Positions 24,442-31,381 of a DNA stretch of 31,590 nucleotides are shown here, in pieces. Within the stretch, counting starts at the first letter, position 1, and every line of letters begins with the position of its first letter. The notes under the pieces were generated by a model. The model was not told the DNA's origin and did not search any database. It was given only the letters and a program-made list of their open reading frames with translations. Source of the DNA: Flavobacteriaceae bacterium (GTDB lineage: Bacteria > Bacteroidota > Bacteroidia > Flavobacteriales > Flavobacteriaceae); assembly GCA_947458575.1 (NCBI GenBank), contig CANHBE010000002.1, positions 1-31,590 of the forward strand, given 5' to 3'. The position numbers and the translations under genes were made by a program.

Positions 24442-26454
24442 TTATCTAATTTTAAATCGCAATCCAGCATAAAACATTTGTCCGAAAACCGGCGCGAAGA
24501 TTATCGAAGTGTCGAAGTTGGGACCAAACGGATTCATAGCGCCCAAAACTGCTTTTCTCTGTCGATAATTTCCAATATTTTCACCACCAAAATACATCTC
24601 AAAGTTACGCGATTGTTGCAAAGTAATTTGCATATTCAATGTTGAAAATGAAGGTGAAAATTCAGGCAGCCTATCTGTCAAAGCATTTGTTGAAGTATTG
24701 GGCAACTGTTGCCTCCCTAACCAATTAAGAGTCGCATCAATTCGCCATTGTTGCCCTTCATCAGTTATTTGCGTCGCATATTCGACATTAGCGAAAAAAC
24801 GATGCTTGGCTTGTAAGGGTCGCTGAAAAGTCCCTGAAAGATAGTCTGTAGAGATATCATAATATTTATATGCTGTTCGCAAATCAACTTGTTGTAATAA
24901 TTCAATGTTGAAATCCAGTTGCAAACTGTTGGCAAACGATTTCCCGTTTAGATTGTAAAATAGAGCCTTCTGTGGACTTTCAAACAGGTCAACAATTACT
25001 TGATTCTGGAAGTCTGTTCGGTAAAAGTCTATTCCCACATCTGCTTTTTTCCCGAAAATAACAAACTTTTGTCCGAAACTAAATCCAAAATTCCATGCGA
25101 TCTCAGGATCCAATCCGTAAATTTTGCCTCTCGAATCAAGAATGTCGAATTGTCGTGAACTAGCGAACAGTTGCTGATTCTCTGCAAAAATATTTGCAGC
25201 TCTTTTTCCTCTTCCTGCTGAAAATCTTATGACAGCTTGATCCCACGGGCTATATCTGAGGTGCAATCGAGGCGTTACGAACGTTCCTAGACGATTGTGA
25301 TAGTCTACTCTTCCCCCTAAAATCAAGCTAAACTTGTCCAAATCATCATAGGTATACTCGAAAAACCCACCAACAGAATTATCTATTCTACTGTAGTCAA
25401 TTGCATTCACAAACTCTTGATATTGATCGGATGTAAAGTTTAAACCGGTTGCAAATTTGTTTTTGATATTACTGATGATAGAATTGAAAATCAAATTGGA
25501 GTAATAACTACTTTGCTTGATGTCAAAAGTGTTTAATCCAAAGTACGAATTTTGGCGATGGCTGCTATACGAATTTTGGAAACCTATACTCTGATTTGGA
25601 ATATCTTTAAAAACATAGCCCAGCTTAGAACTCAAATCAAACCTTTCAGTATTGATTTCCGAACCCCAAAAATTGGTTGTCATTTTATCACGGTCTCTGT
25701 TAAAATTGATTTCCCCGGTTTGTTTTTCATCATTCAAATACTTGACGCTAAAAAAAGAAACCAAACCTGATTCTTGACTAGCAAACTGCCATCGATTAAT
25801 AAAGTTGATTTGTTTCCCGAGTGGGTTATCCATAAATCCATCTCCATTTTGATCGTTTCTTGCAACCCTAGTGTTTCCGTGAACGAATAAACTAGTTGCC
25901 CAATTAGGATTTATCTTTTTATTGAAATGTGTATTCAATTCAAACCGCGAATCCGTCGACCCGTAGGCATTCAAAAAAAAAGGGATGTCATTCAGTGGTT
26001 TGAGTAATTCGGTATTGATTTGACCTGTTATACTTTCATACCCATTTACTACAGAACCTGCGCCTTTAGTGATTTGGATACTCTCGACCCAAGTGCCGGG
26101 CGTAAAAGACAATCCATAAGCTTGAGAAGCACCTCGAACTGAAGGAATGTTCTCTTCGGTAATCATCAAATATGGACTAGTTAAGCCCAACATTTTTATT
26201 TGCTTTGTTCCTGTCAATGCATCTGAAAAATTGACGTCGATTGAAGGATTGGTTTCAAAACTTTCTGCCAAATTGCAACAAGCTGCTTTGAGAAGCTCCT
26301 TGCTCGTCATTACTGATGTGTTTCCAGTAATTGTAAGTGATTTCAAAATACTTTTTCGTGTTGATTCTACTTTAACTGCTTTCAAGGTGTCTTGAGCAGC
26401 AAGTTTCAACGAGCAAAAAGTCAATACCATCAGTAATGGAAGTTGTTTTTTCAT
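24442..26454 (-). CDS. TonB-dependent outer-membrane receptor, probably for copper
   Basis: This is a protein of 670 residues with a signal peptide (MKKQLPLLMVLTFCSLKLAA). The plug domain reads KSLTITGNTSVMTSKELLKA, then an adjacent CC pair (AACCNLAESFETNPSIDVNF), then GLTSPYLMITEENIPSVRGA and GAGSVVNGYESITGQIN, followed by a beta-barrel ending in an aromatic-poor FYAGLRFKIR. There is no carboxypeptidase-like N-terminal extension and no susC/susD pairing. The plug cysteine pair and the neighbours (HYC_CC_PP-type protein before, HMA protein after) suggest a copper or related metal substrate. The receptor is powered by TonB-ExbBD from elsewhere in the genome. The family is certain; the substrate is inferred. 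Confidence 0.93.
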   Translation of the reverse strand: MKKQLPLLMVLTFCSLKLAAQDTLKAVKVESTRKSILKSLTITGNTSVMTSKELLKAACCNLAESFETNPSIDVNFSDALTGTKQIKMLGLTSPYLMITEENIPSVRGASQAYGLSFTPGTWVESIQITKGAGSVVNGYESITGQINTELLKPLNDIPFFLNAYGSTDSRFELNTHFNKKINPNWATSLFVHGNTRVARNDQNGDGFMDNPLGKQINFINRWQFASQESGLVSFFSVKYLNDEKQTGEINFNRDRDKMTTNFWGSEINTERFDLSSKLGYVFKDIPNQSIGFQNSYSSHRQNSYFGLNTFDIKQSSYYSNLIFNSIISNIKNKFATGLNFTSDQYQEFVNAIDYSRIDNSVGGFFEYTYDDLDKFSLILGGRVDYHNRLGTFVTPRLHLRYSPWDQAVIRFSAGRGKRAANIFAENQQLFASSRQFDILDSRGKIYGLDPEIAWNFGFSFGQKFVIFGKKADVGIDFYRTDFQNQVIVDLFESPQKALFYNLNGKSFANSLQLDFNIELLQQVDLRTAYKYYDISTDYLSGTFQRPLQAKHRFFANVEYATQITDEGQQWRIDATLNWLGRQQLPNTSTNALTDRLPEFSPSFSTLNMQITLQQSRNFEMYFGGENIGNYRQRKAVLGAMNPFGPNFDTSIIFAPVFGQMFYAGLRFKIR

Positions 26455-26505
26455 AAAGATGTTTTAATGTTTTAAAAATGGAATTTGATTTCCTTCCTGA
26501 AAACA

Positions 26506-26913
26506 CTAAAAACGGTCGTAGAAAATGTATTGTGAATACAACTTAAAAAGCGGAGGTCCGTTGGTTTGGAATGAATACTCGGAACTAACTTCACGCTCAT
26601 TAAAAGGAAAGGACGGAAGAAAGAAACTCTCCCATTCTTTGGTTGTTAAATAATATGCACTGCCTATGTTGAAAGCAAAAACAGTAGCCTGATCGGTTTT
26701 CCTATTAAAATTAAGAACTTTGTCTTTGCAACAGTGCGCCTTTTGTTCAAAAATACCACAGCAACTATCTTCGGCATTTTCTGCTCCAGAAATTGCGCTC
26801 AAAGACACTGAAGCTATTTCACCACCGCAATAATGCACATTCATTGCTAATCCTGCATTAGACAGAAAAAGCAGAGATGCCAACAACCCGCTTATTGGTT
26901 TACGAAAATTCAT
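26506..26913 (-). CDS. HYC_CC_PP family exported metal-binding protein
   Basis: This encodes 135 residues from the ATG at 26913; an ATG eight codons upstream lies within the promoter and is rejected. A hydrophobic export segment (SGLLASLLFLSNAGLAM) precedes the family's three hallmarks: NVHYCGGEIASVS, the CC pairs in DSCCGIFEQKAHCCKD, and the late PP (QTNGPPLFKLY). In Bacteroidota these small proteins lie next to TonB-dependent metal receptors, as here, and the Cys/His set is likely to bind a soft metal in the periplasm. It is the first gene of the receptor-HMA operon and has its own well-formed promoter at 26947-26918. Confidence 0.9.
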   Translation of the reverse strand: MNFRKPISGLLASLLFLSNAGLAMNVHYCGGEIASVSLSAISGAENAEDSCCGIFEQKAHCCKDKVLNFNRKTDQATVFAFNIGSAYYLTTKEWESFFLPSFPFNEREVSSEYSFQTNGPPLFKLYSQYIFYDRF

Positions 26914-26917
26914 GGGG

Positions 26918-26947
26918 CAAAAGTAGTCATATGTCAATTTGGGACAA
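26918..26947 (-). promoter_or_regulatory. Promoter of the metal-uptake operon
   Basis: On the minus strand TTG (26947-26945), a 19-bp spacer and TACTTTTG (26925-26918) match the Bacteroidota -33/-7 consensus exactly. The box ends 4 bp before the ATG at 26913, so the transcript should be leaderless or nearly so. The promoter fits in the 53-bp gap after the upstream MBL gene, so the operon is transcribed independently. Confidence 0.7.
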
Positions 26948-26966
26948 CCAAAATCATGTTAAATCT

Positions 26967-28322
26967 TTAAATTTCAATTTCTTGACCCATCAAAGGAATC
27001 ATGCAATCAAAACCAAACTTTTCCTGAATCTTGATACGCAATTCATCCGCAGGCTGATTCTCGCCATGTACCAAAAATACTTTTGTAGGCTTCGGCTGCA
27101 GTTCCTTTAACCAATTCAATAAATCATTTTGATCGCCATGCGCCGACAGACTTTGAATCTCAAGTATCTTCGCAGCGACTGCATAATATTTTCCTCTAAT
27201 CTTGATCTCAGTTGCGCCATCTAATAATTTCCGTCCTCTTGTGCCTTCAGCCTGGTAACCGATCATGATGACTGTGGTTTGTGGCAACTCGATATAGCGT
27301 TCCAAATAACTTAAAACACGACCTCCGGTTATCATTCCGCTGGCGGCAATAATGACTTTAGGCTGTTCGTTAAAAATTGTTGCAATAGTTTCCTCATAAT
27401 CGGAATTTATGGTAAACATTTTACACATGGCAACGTAATCCGACTCATCCATTTTATGCCAACTTTTGCTATTCTCAAAAACCTGAAGCATGCTGATTCC
27501 CATTGGAGTATCAATAACAAGCGGCACATCCGGAAGTCGATCCTCTTTTTTCAGTTGCCAAAGTAAATACATTATTGTTTGCGCACGTTCTACTGCGAAA
27601 CTTGGAATGATTACAGTTCCTCCCTTTTCTACCGCATTGATAATGTAGGATTCTAATTCTAACTTCACATCAGTGTCGGGGTGGATTCGATTTCCGTAGG
27701 TGCTTTCCAAAAAGATATAATCTCCCTTTCTCGGCTTGGTTGGCGGATATAGCAATACATCATCATCGCGTCCGATATCGCCCGAAAAAACCAAGGTCTT
27801 TCCTTCCAATTCGAGCGAAATAGTGCAAGCCCCAAGAATATGTCCGGCATTACTGTAATGAGCCGATATTTCTGCATCTAGTGCAATCCGATCATTAATC
27901 TTGATAATTCTAAAAAGTGGAAACACAGCTTCTGCATCTTTAACTGTATACAATGGCTCAGCAACTTGATGTCTTGAATAATGCCCGGTATTGGCTAATT
28001 TGGCTTCTTCTTCCTGAATTTTTGCACTATCAATCATGATCAACTTCGCTATTGCTGCTGTCGGACTCGTGCAATAAATCTTACCGCTAAACCCTTGTTT
28101 GACCAAGCGGGGCAGCCAGCCACAGTGATCTAAGTGTCCGTGTGTCAGCAATACACAATCGATGCTTGAAGGAAGTATTGGAAGTGGCTCCCAATTCAGT
28201 TCACGTAATGGCTTGATTCCTTGAAATTGACCACAATCAATTAGAATTCTAAGTCCATTACTCTCAACCAATGTTTTAGAACCGGTAACCGTTCCGGCTC
28301 CTCCTAAGAACTTTATTTTCAT
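26967..28322 (-). CDS. MBL-fold/beta-CASP RNase-like protein
   Basis: This is a protein of 451 residues, cytosolic. The metallo-beta-lactamase core has the two-zinc motif THGHLDH (His61, His63, Asp65, His66). Later ligands lie in HYSNAGHILGA and FSGDIGRDDD. The beta-CASP part has ESTYGNRIHP, then IPSFAVERAQTIMYLLWQL, IIAASGMITGGRVLSYLER and finally SAHGDQNDLLNWLK and VFLVHGE, the last histidines of the RNA-processing subclass (CPSF73/YsiF-like). The expected activity is endo- and 5'-exonuclease cleavage of RNA. It starts 20 bp after the ATP-cone/nuclease gene on the same strand, so they form an operon. The substrate is unknown. Confidence 0.93.
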   Translation of the reverse strand: MKIKFLGGAGTVTGSKTLVESNGLRILIDCGQFQGIKPLRELNWEPLPILPSSIDCVLLTHGHLDHCGWLPRLVKQGFSGKIYCTSPTAAIAKLIMIDSAKIQEEEAKLANTGHYSRHQVAEPLYTVKDAEAVFPLFRIIKINDRIALDAEISAHYSNAGHILGACTISLELEGKTLVFSGDIGRDDDVLLYPPTKPRKGDYIFLESTYGNRIHPDTDVKLELESYIINAVEKGGTVIIPSFAVERAQTIMYLLWQLKKEDRLPDVPLVIDTPMGISMLQVFENSKSWHKMDESDYVAMCKMFTINSDYEETIATIFNEQPKVIIAASGMITGGRVLSYLERYIELPQTTVIMIGYQAEGTRGRKLLDGATEIKIRGKYYAVAAKILEIQSLSAHGDQNDLLNWLKELQPKPTKVFLVHGENQPADELRIKIQEKFGFDCMIPLMGQEIEI

Positions 28323-28342
28323 ATCAAAAACTTTTATTTATT

Positions 28343-29173
28343 TCAGTAAGAATGACACAACATAGTTGCCTCTTTCAATACGTTTTTGACCCGATTGGGA
28401 CTTAGTCCGATTTTTTCAAGACAGTGCGAATTATTGATTACTTCTTTAACCAAAATCACATCCAAGATCAACAATTTGTCTTTCTCAGCAATCGACAGTG
28501 TCGTCAAACATGTGATTGGATACAATAACTTAGCATCGATTCTGATCCTCAGATTATTATCTTTGGGGTAATCCCAGCTGAGTAACCTCATACCCGAACA
28601 AGTTGCAAAAGTGATTGCATCTGAAGTAAAACGATTGTTTGTCACAATCCAACAGCTGGAAATACGTTCCTTCCCCGAAAAAAGTAAATGCTGATTCTCC
28701 TTAAGGTCGTTAAAACGAGAAAAGATATACAACGGAACTTTCACATCCGTAGTTGCATCTCTTCCTGCATGAAACTTGCATTCAATCATCGAAATCACAT
28801 TGTTCTTACGCACCATGACATCTACTTCATGCGCAACACATTTTCCCTGCAAAATCAAATTGACCCGACTGTCAAACTTTTCCGCTTCGAAAAGCCTTGC
28901 AACGTATTTCTCAAAGAAAAAACCAGCAGGACCGAGAAGTTGAAGTGCTTGACGAAGATTATATCGGGCTGCATGAGAATTATCCGCCTTCTTTAAATAA
29001 CCGAATGCCAATTTGTAAATTTGCTTGGTAGGCATTCCATCGTAAATTTCCTTTTCAATGCGCGTCAAAATATCCTGAACCACAACTTCCGAAGCCCCGG
29101 ACCGGACCAAGGAGTTTCTGAGCTTTTTCGGATTAAAATCAACAACATCGCCCGAGTGTTTTACTATCTTCAT
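28343..29173 (-). CDS. ATP-cone plus PD-(D/E)XK nuclease-fold protein
   Basis: This is a protein of 276 residues. The first 85 form an ATP-cone (MKIVKHSGDVVDFNPKKLRN, then YKLAFGYLKKADNSHAARYN), the nucleotide-sensing module known from ribonucleotide reductases and NrdR. Residues about 82-225 look like an Mrr-type restriction-endonuclease fold: FFFEKYVARLFEAE, then EVDVMVRKNNVISMIECKFH with the likely catalytic Asp118, Glu131 and Lys133, and a later CWIVTNNRFTSDAI. The last 45 residues form a small helical region with LEKIGLSPNRVKNVLKEA, resembling a helix-hairpin-helix. There is no methyltransferase or specificity gene, so it is not a normal restriction system. It is the first gene before the MBL RNase. 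The physiological role is undefined. Confidence 0.82.
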   Translation of the reverse strand: MKIVKHSGDVVDFNPKKLRNSLVRSGASEVVVQDILTRIEKEIYDGMPTKQIYKLAFGYLKKADNSHAARYNLRQALQLLGPAGFFFEKYVARLFEAEKFDSRVNLILQGKCVAHEVDVMVRKNNVISMIECKFHAGRDATTDVKVPLYIFSRFNDLKENQHLLFSGKERISSCWIVTNNRFTSDAITFATCSGMRLLSWDYPKDNNLRIRIDAKLLYPITCLTTLSIAEKDKLLILDVILVKEVINNSHCLEKIGLSPNRVKNVLKEATMLCHSY

Positions 29174-29233
29174 ACATGAGATTTTACGAGAAAACTATGA
29201 ATAGATGGACATTAAAGGTACGCTAAAAATAGA

Positions 29234-29677
29234 CTACTTCATCTTTTTCTGATAAAAAATCGCGGGAATAAAAAGCAACAACAAGATCGGATGAATCAGA
29301 AAGCGTCGTACATAAAACACAATAAAGTTGTTGTATTGGTCGGTCAGGATTACCAATAAAAAAAACGCAGCAATGAGTAGAATAAAAAATAGCACATAAA
29401 GCAATGTAATAAACTTTGCAATCTCCCAATCCTTAAATAAACAGTAAATGATTGCGACTGAAAAAAGCGTGTTTAGACCATAACGCAAAGTCATACTAAT
29501 AAACAAAGATGCAGTATTGAATTTCGGAAATGGCAAACTCAAATAATCATTCTTGAAATAGACTGCGAATGGATCATAAAACAGCTGTGTTTCTAATGCC
29601 CGAACAGCCACCAAAGCCAGAACGAGGATTGCAATTGCAATGATTTTATATCGATTATTTTTCTTTTCTCTCTGCAT
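29234..29677 (-). CDS. Exosortase F system-associated membrane protein
   Basis: This encodes 147 residues from the ATG at 29677 (MQREKKNNRYKIIAIAILVL); the frame extends upstream inside the exosortase gene but that part is not membrane-like. It overlaps the exosortase gene by 23 bp, a sign of translational coupling. Four hydrophobic segments are visible (about 10-28, 50-72, 80-105 and 118-140). The pattern LFYDPFAVYFKNDYLSLPFP and YGLNTLFSVAIIYCLFKDW, with RRFLIHPILLLLFIPAIFYQ at the end, is that of the small protein always found after xrtF. Its role is thought to be auxiliary to exosortase F, but no biochemical function is known. Confidence 0.9.
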   Translation of the reverse strand: MQREKKNNRYKIIAIAILVLALVAVRALETQLFYDPFAVYFKNDYLSLPFPKFNTASLFISMTLRYGLNTLFSVAIIYCLFKDWEIAKFITLLYVLFFILLIAAFFLLVILTDQYNNFIVFYVRRFLIHPILLLLFIPAIFYQKKMK

Positions 29678-30212
29678 AAGTCGAAAAATAATTAACCCAA
29701 ATGACCCACAATCCAAACACAAAACCATAAATAATCAGCGGAAAAACAACCCCATGCAATAAAGGCTCTTGCTCAGGATAATGAAGAAGAGCAATTGACA
29801 AGAAAACAATTCGAAGCACATTCATCAGATGAATCAAAATACTTCCGATAATGAGATAGGCAAGAGTTTGCATCCATTTCCCTGAAAAAGCAACAATAAA
29901 GGCAATAAACAAAATGACGACACTTACCGCATTACAGCCTTCTACAATGCGGGAAACATAATGTCCGTCTAATATTAGTTTGATGGATGACTGACTTGTG
30001 TGCCATTCCAACTGACACTCATATCCAAAAAAACGAGCAACAGCTTGCACCTGATTCGCCACGCTCGTCGTTATCCCATCCATCTGAAAAGCAATTAACG
30101 AGTCATACTGACTAAGATACCATTTATACAACAAAGTCAAACCACCATAGACAGCAAAGAACTTGACGAGAAAACTTAGAAACGGGCGATAATGTTGCAA
30201 GTGCTTTTTCAA
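29655..30212 (-). CDS. xrtF: Exosortase family protein XrtF
   Basis: This encodes 185 residues when started at the TTG at 30212 (MKKHLQHYRPFLSFL, the usual opening of XrtF). Longer frames reach 30257, but that TTG is the -33 box of the gene's own promoter. The catalytic residues of exosortases are visible inside membrane helices: Cys93 in IVEGCNAVSVVILFIAF, Arg134 in MNVLRIVFL and His153 in LLHGVVFPLIIY. The enzyme should cleave and transfer proteins bearing a C-terminal sorting tail at the inner membrane, by analogy with sortase and archaeosortase. The system protein follows with a 23-bp overlap. I saw no substrate with a sorting tail in this window. Confidence 0.94.
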   Translation of the reverse strand: MKKHLQHYRPFLSFLVKFFAVYGGLTLLYKWYLSQYDSLIAFQMDGITTSVANQVQAVARFFGYECQLEWHTSQSSIKLILDGHYVSRIVEGCNAVSVVILFIAFIVAFSGKWMQTLAYLIIGSILIHLMNVLRIVFLSIALLHYPEQEPLLHGVVFPLIIYGFVFGLWVIWVNYFSTYAERKEK

Positions 30213-30227
30213 TGAATTTATTTTTAA

Positions 30228-30257
30228 CAAATTTATATAAATATAACTCGCAGTCAA
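30228..30257 (-). promoter_or_regulatory. Promoter of xrtF
   Basis: On the minus strand TTG (30257-30255), a 19-bp spacer and TAAATTTG (30235-30228) match the consensus exactly. The transcript would begin near 30223, so translation cannot start upstream; this decides for the TTG start at 30212. Confidence 0.65.
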
Positions 30258-30261
30258 GAAC

Positions 30262-30269
30262 TACTTTTG
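30262..30269 (+). promoter_or_regulatory. -7 box (TACTTTTG) for the GAF gene
   Basis: TACTTTTG is an exact TANNTTTG 147 bp before the GAF start. No -33 TTG is present. It is back to back with the xrtF promoter. A transcript from it would carry the 30281-30402 repeat in its leader. Confidence 0.4.
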
Positions 30270-30280
30270 CACAAATTAAT

Positions 30281-30402
30281 GGCGTTACCCTTCGGGTCGG
30301 GCTTTCGGCTATGTCTCTCCACTGCGTTGCGAGGATAATGCCTCAAATGGAATTCATCGCATACCAATTTCAAATATTAACCAAAGAGACAATCCCTAAC
30401 GC
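30281..30402 (+). repeat. Dispersed-type palindromic repeat element (122 bp)
   Basis: The 122 bp are visibly different from their surroundings: GC-rich at the left end, with GGCGTTACCCTTCGGGTCGG (30281-30300) and a short hairpin ACCC-TTC-GGGT (30287-30297). The right end reads CAATCCCTAACGC (30390-30402). GCGTTA at the left and TAACGC at the right form a terminal inverted pair. I recall closely similar ends in intergenic repeats of many Flavobacteriia and Bacteroidota genomes, usually unannotated. The centre (TCCACTGCGTTGCGAGGA, 30318-30335) also recalls that family, but the middle right part looks replaced by AT-rich sequence. Only one copy is in this window, so the repeat status rests on memory. 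Confidence 0.55.
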
Positions 30403-30416
30403 AAACCGCTCTAACT

Positions 30417-30872
30417 ATGACATTCGAATCTTTGAAACTAAAAGTTCTCTACATTCTCTCTGAAGCTAATCAAACGAGAGATGAAAAATTGTTCAACATT
30501 TGCAAACTGCTAGAATCTAATATTTCCTATTATACCTGGGTTGGCTTTTACTTCGCTAATCACGACACCCGAACCTTGCATCTGGGGCCATATGTTGGCG
30601 CACCAACCGATCACACAGTCATTCCATTCGGCAAAGGCATCTGCGGACAAGTAGCTGTTTCCAATCAAAACTTTGTAGTACCCGACGTTACAGCACAAGA
30701 TAATTACATCGCGTGTAGCTTTACTGTAAAGTCAGAAATCGTTGTACCATTATTCGTGAATGGAGTAAATATTGGTCAAATCGATATTGATTCCAATGTT
30801 GCCGATCCGTTTACACCCGCAGACGAAAGGTTTCTAGAATTTGTAAATACGGAAGTAGCGAAATTATTTTGA
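30417..30872 (+). CDS. GAF domain protein related to free methionine-(R)-sulfoxide reductase
   Basis: This is a single GAF domain of 151 residues. The fRMsr pattern is clear: YTWVGFYF, LHLGPYVGAP, IPFGKGICGQVA, VVPDVTAQDNYIACSFTVKSEIVVPLF. In E. coli fRMsr three cysteines (84, 94, 118) matter. Here Cys76 and Cys100 match 94 and 118, while the position of Cys84 is His66. Cys118 is the catalytic one, so first-step reduction is possible, but the usual disulfide partner is missing. Either it uses Cys76 for resolution, or it is a ligand-binding GAF protein. It would act in the cytosol on free methionine sulfoxide. A repeat element occupies most of the 5' leader. Confidence 0.85.
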   Translation: MTFESLKLKVLYILSEANQTRDEKLFNICKLLESNISYYTWVGFYFANHDTRTLHLGPYVGAPTDHTVIPFGKGICGQVAVSNQNFVVPDVTAQDNYIACSFTVKSEIVVPLFVNGVNIGQIDIDSNVADPFTPADERFLEFVNTEVAKLF

Positions 30873-30914
30873 AAATATTTTGCTTTCAATAATCTGTAAT
30901 TGATTATTAAATCA

Positions 30915-30922
30915 TACCTTTG
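30915..30922 (+). promoter_or_regulatory. -7 box (TACCTTTG) for rpsO
   Basis: TACCTTTG is an exact TANNTTTG box 57 bp before the rpsO ATG. It leaves a leader of about 50 nt. No convincing -33 box is seen. The short leader is where S15 could bind its own mRNA, as in other bacteria, but I found no clear S15-like fold. Confidence 0.5.
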
Positions 30923-30978
30923 CGCTCGAATTAGGAAAATCCCAATTCATACATAATAATCATTTAAATAATATTAGC

Positions 30979-31248
30979 ATGTACTTAACATCAGAGGTAA
31001 AAGCTGAAATCTTCGCTAAACACGGAGGAAGCGCAACAAACACTGGTAAATCAGAAAGCCAGATTGCATTGTTCACATTTAGAATCAATCACTTAACAGA
31101 ACACCTAAAGAAGAATCGTCACGATTACAACACAGAGCGTTCGTTGGTGAAACTAGTTGGTAAAAGAAGAGCTTTACTAGACTACTTGAAGAAAACGGAC
31201 ATCAACAGATACCGTGAGATAATTAAAGAATTGAATATTAGAAAATAA
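30979..31248 (+). CDS. rpsO: 30S ribosomal protein S15
   Basis: This is a protein of 89 residues, the normal length. Conserved stretches are TGKSESQIALFTFRINHLTEHL and YNTERSLVKLVGKRRALLDYL in split form: TGSxExQ (here TGKSESQ) near residue 22, and KLVGKRRALLDYLKK near 53. S15 is a primary binder of the 16S rRNA central domain in 30S assembly. It is followed by a terminator and then pnp, the common rpsO-pnp order. Confidence 0.98.
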   Translation: MYLTSEVKAEIFAKHGGSATNTGKSESQIALFTFRINHLTEHLKKNRHDYNTERSLVKLVGKRRALLDYLKKTDINRYREIIKELNIRK

Positions 31249-31260
31249 TCAATAGAAAAA

Positions 31261-31286
31261 GAGGTGCTCACGCGCCTCTTTTTTTT
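31261..31286 (+). terminator. Intrinsic terminator between rpsO and pnp
   Basis: GAGGTGC (31261-31267) pairs with GCGCCTC (31272-31278), one G-T pair included, around TCAC, followed by eight T. It lies 12 bp after the rpsO stop and should limit read-through into pnp. Confidence 0.88.
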
Positions 31287-31381
31287 ACTATAAATTCGCA
31301 GAAAAAAGTTTGGTTTTTCATTGGGTACTACAACTACAACGACACAACAAACCCATTGTTTAACTTACAGAATTAAAATTT

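Noticed and set aside
28343..29173. Restriction-modification system
   Set aside because: The nuclease-fold protein has no methyltransferase or specificity partner nearby and carries an ATP-cone, so a classical R-M role is not supported.
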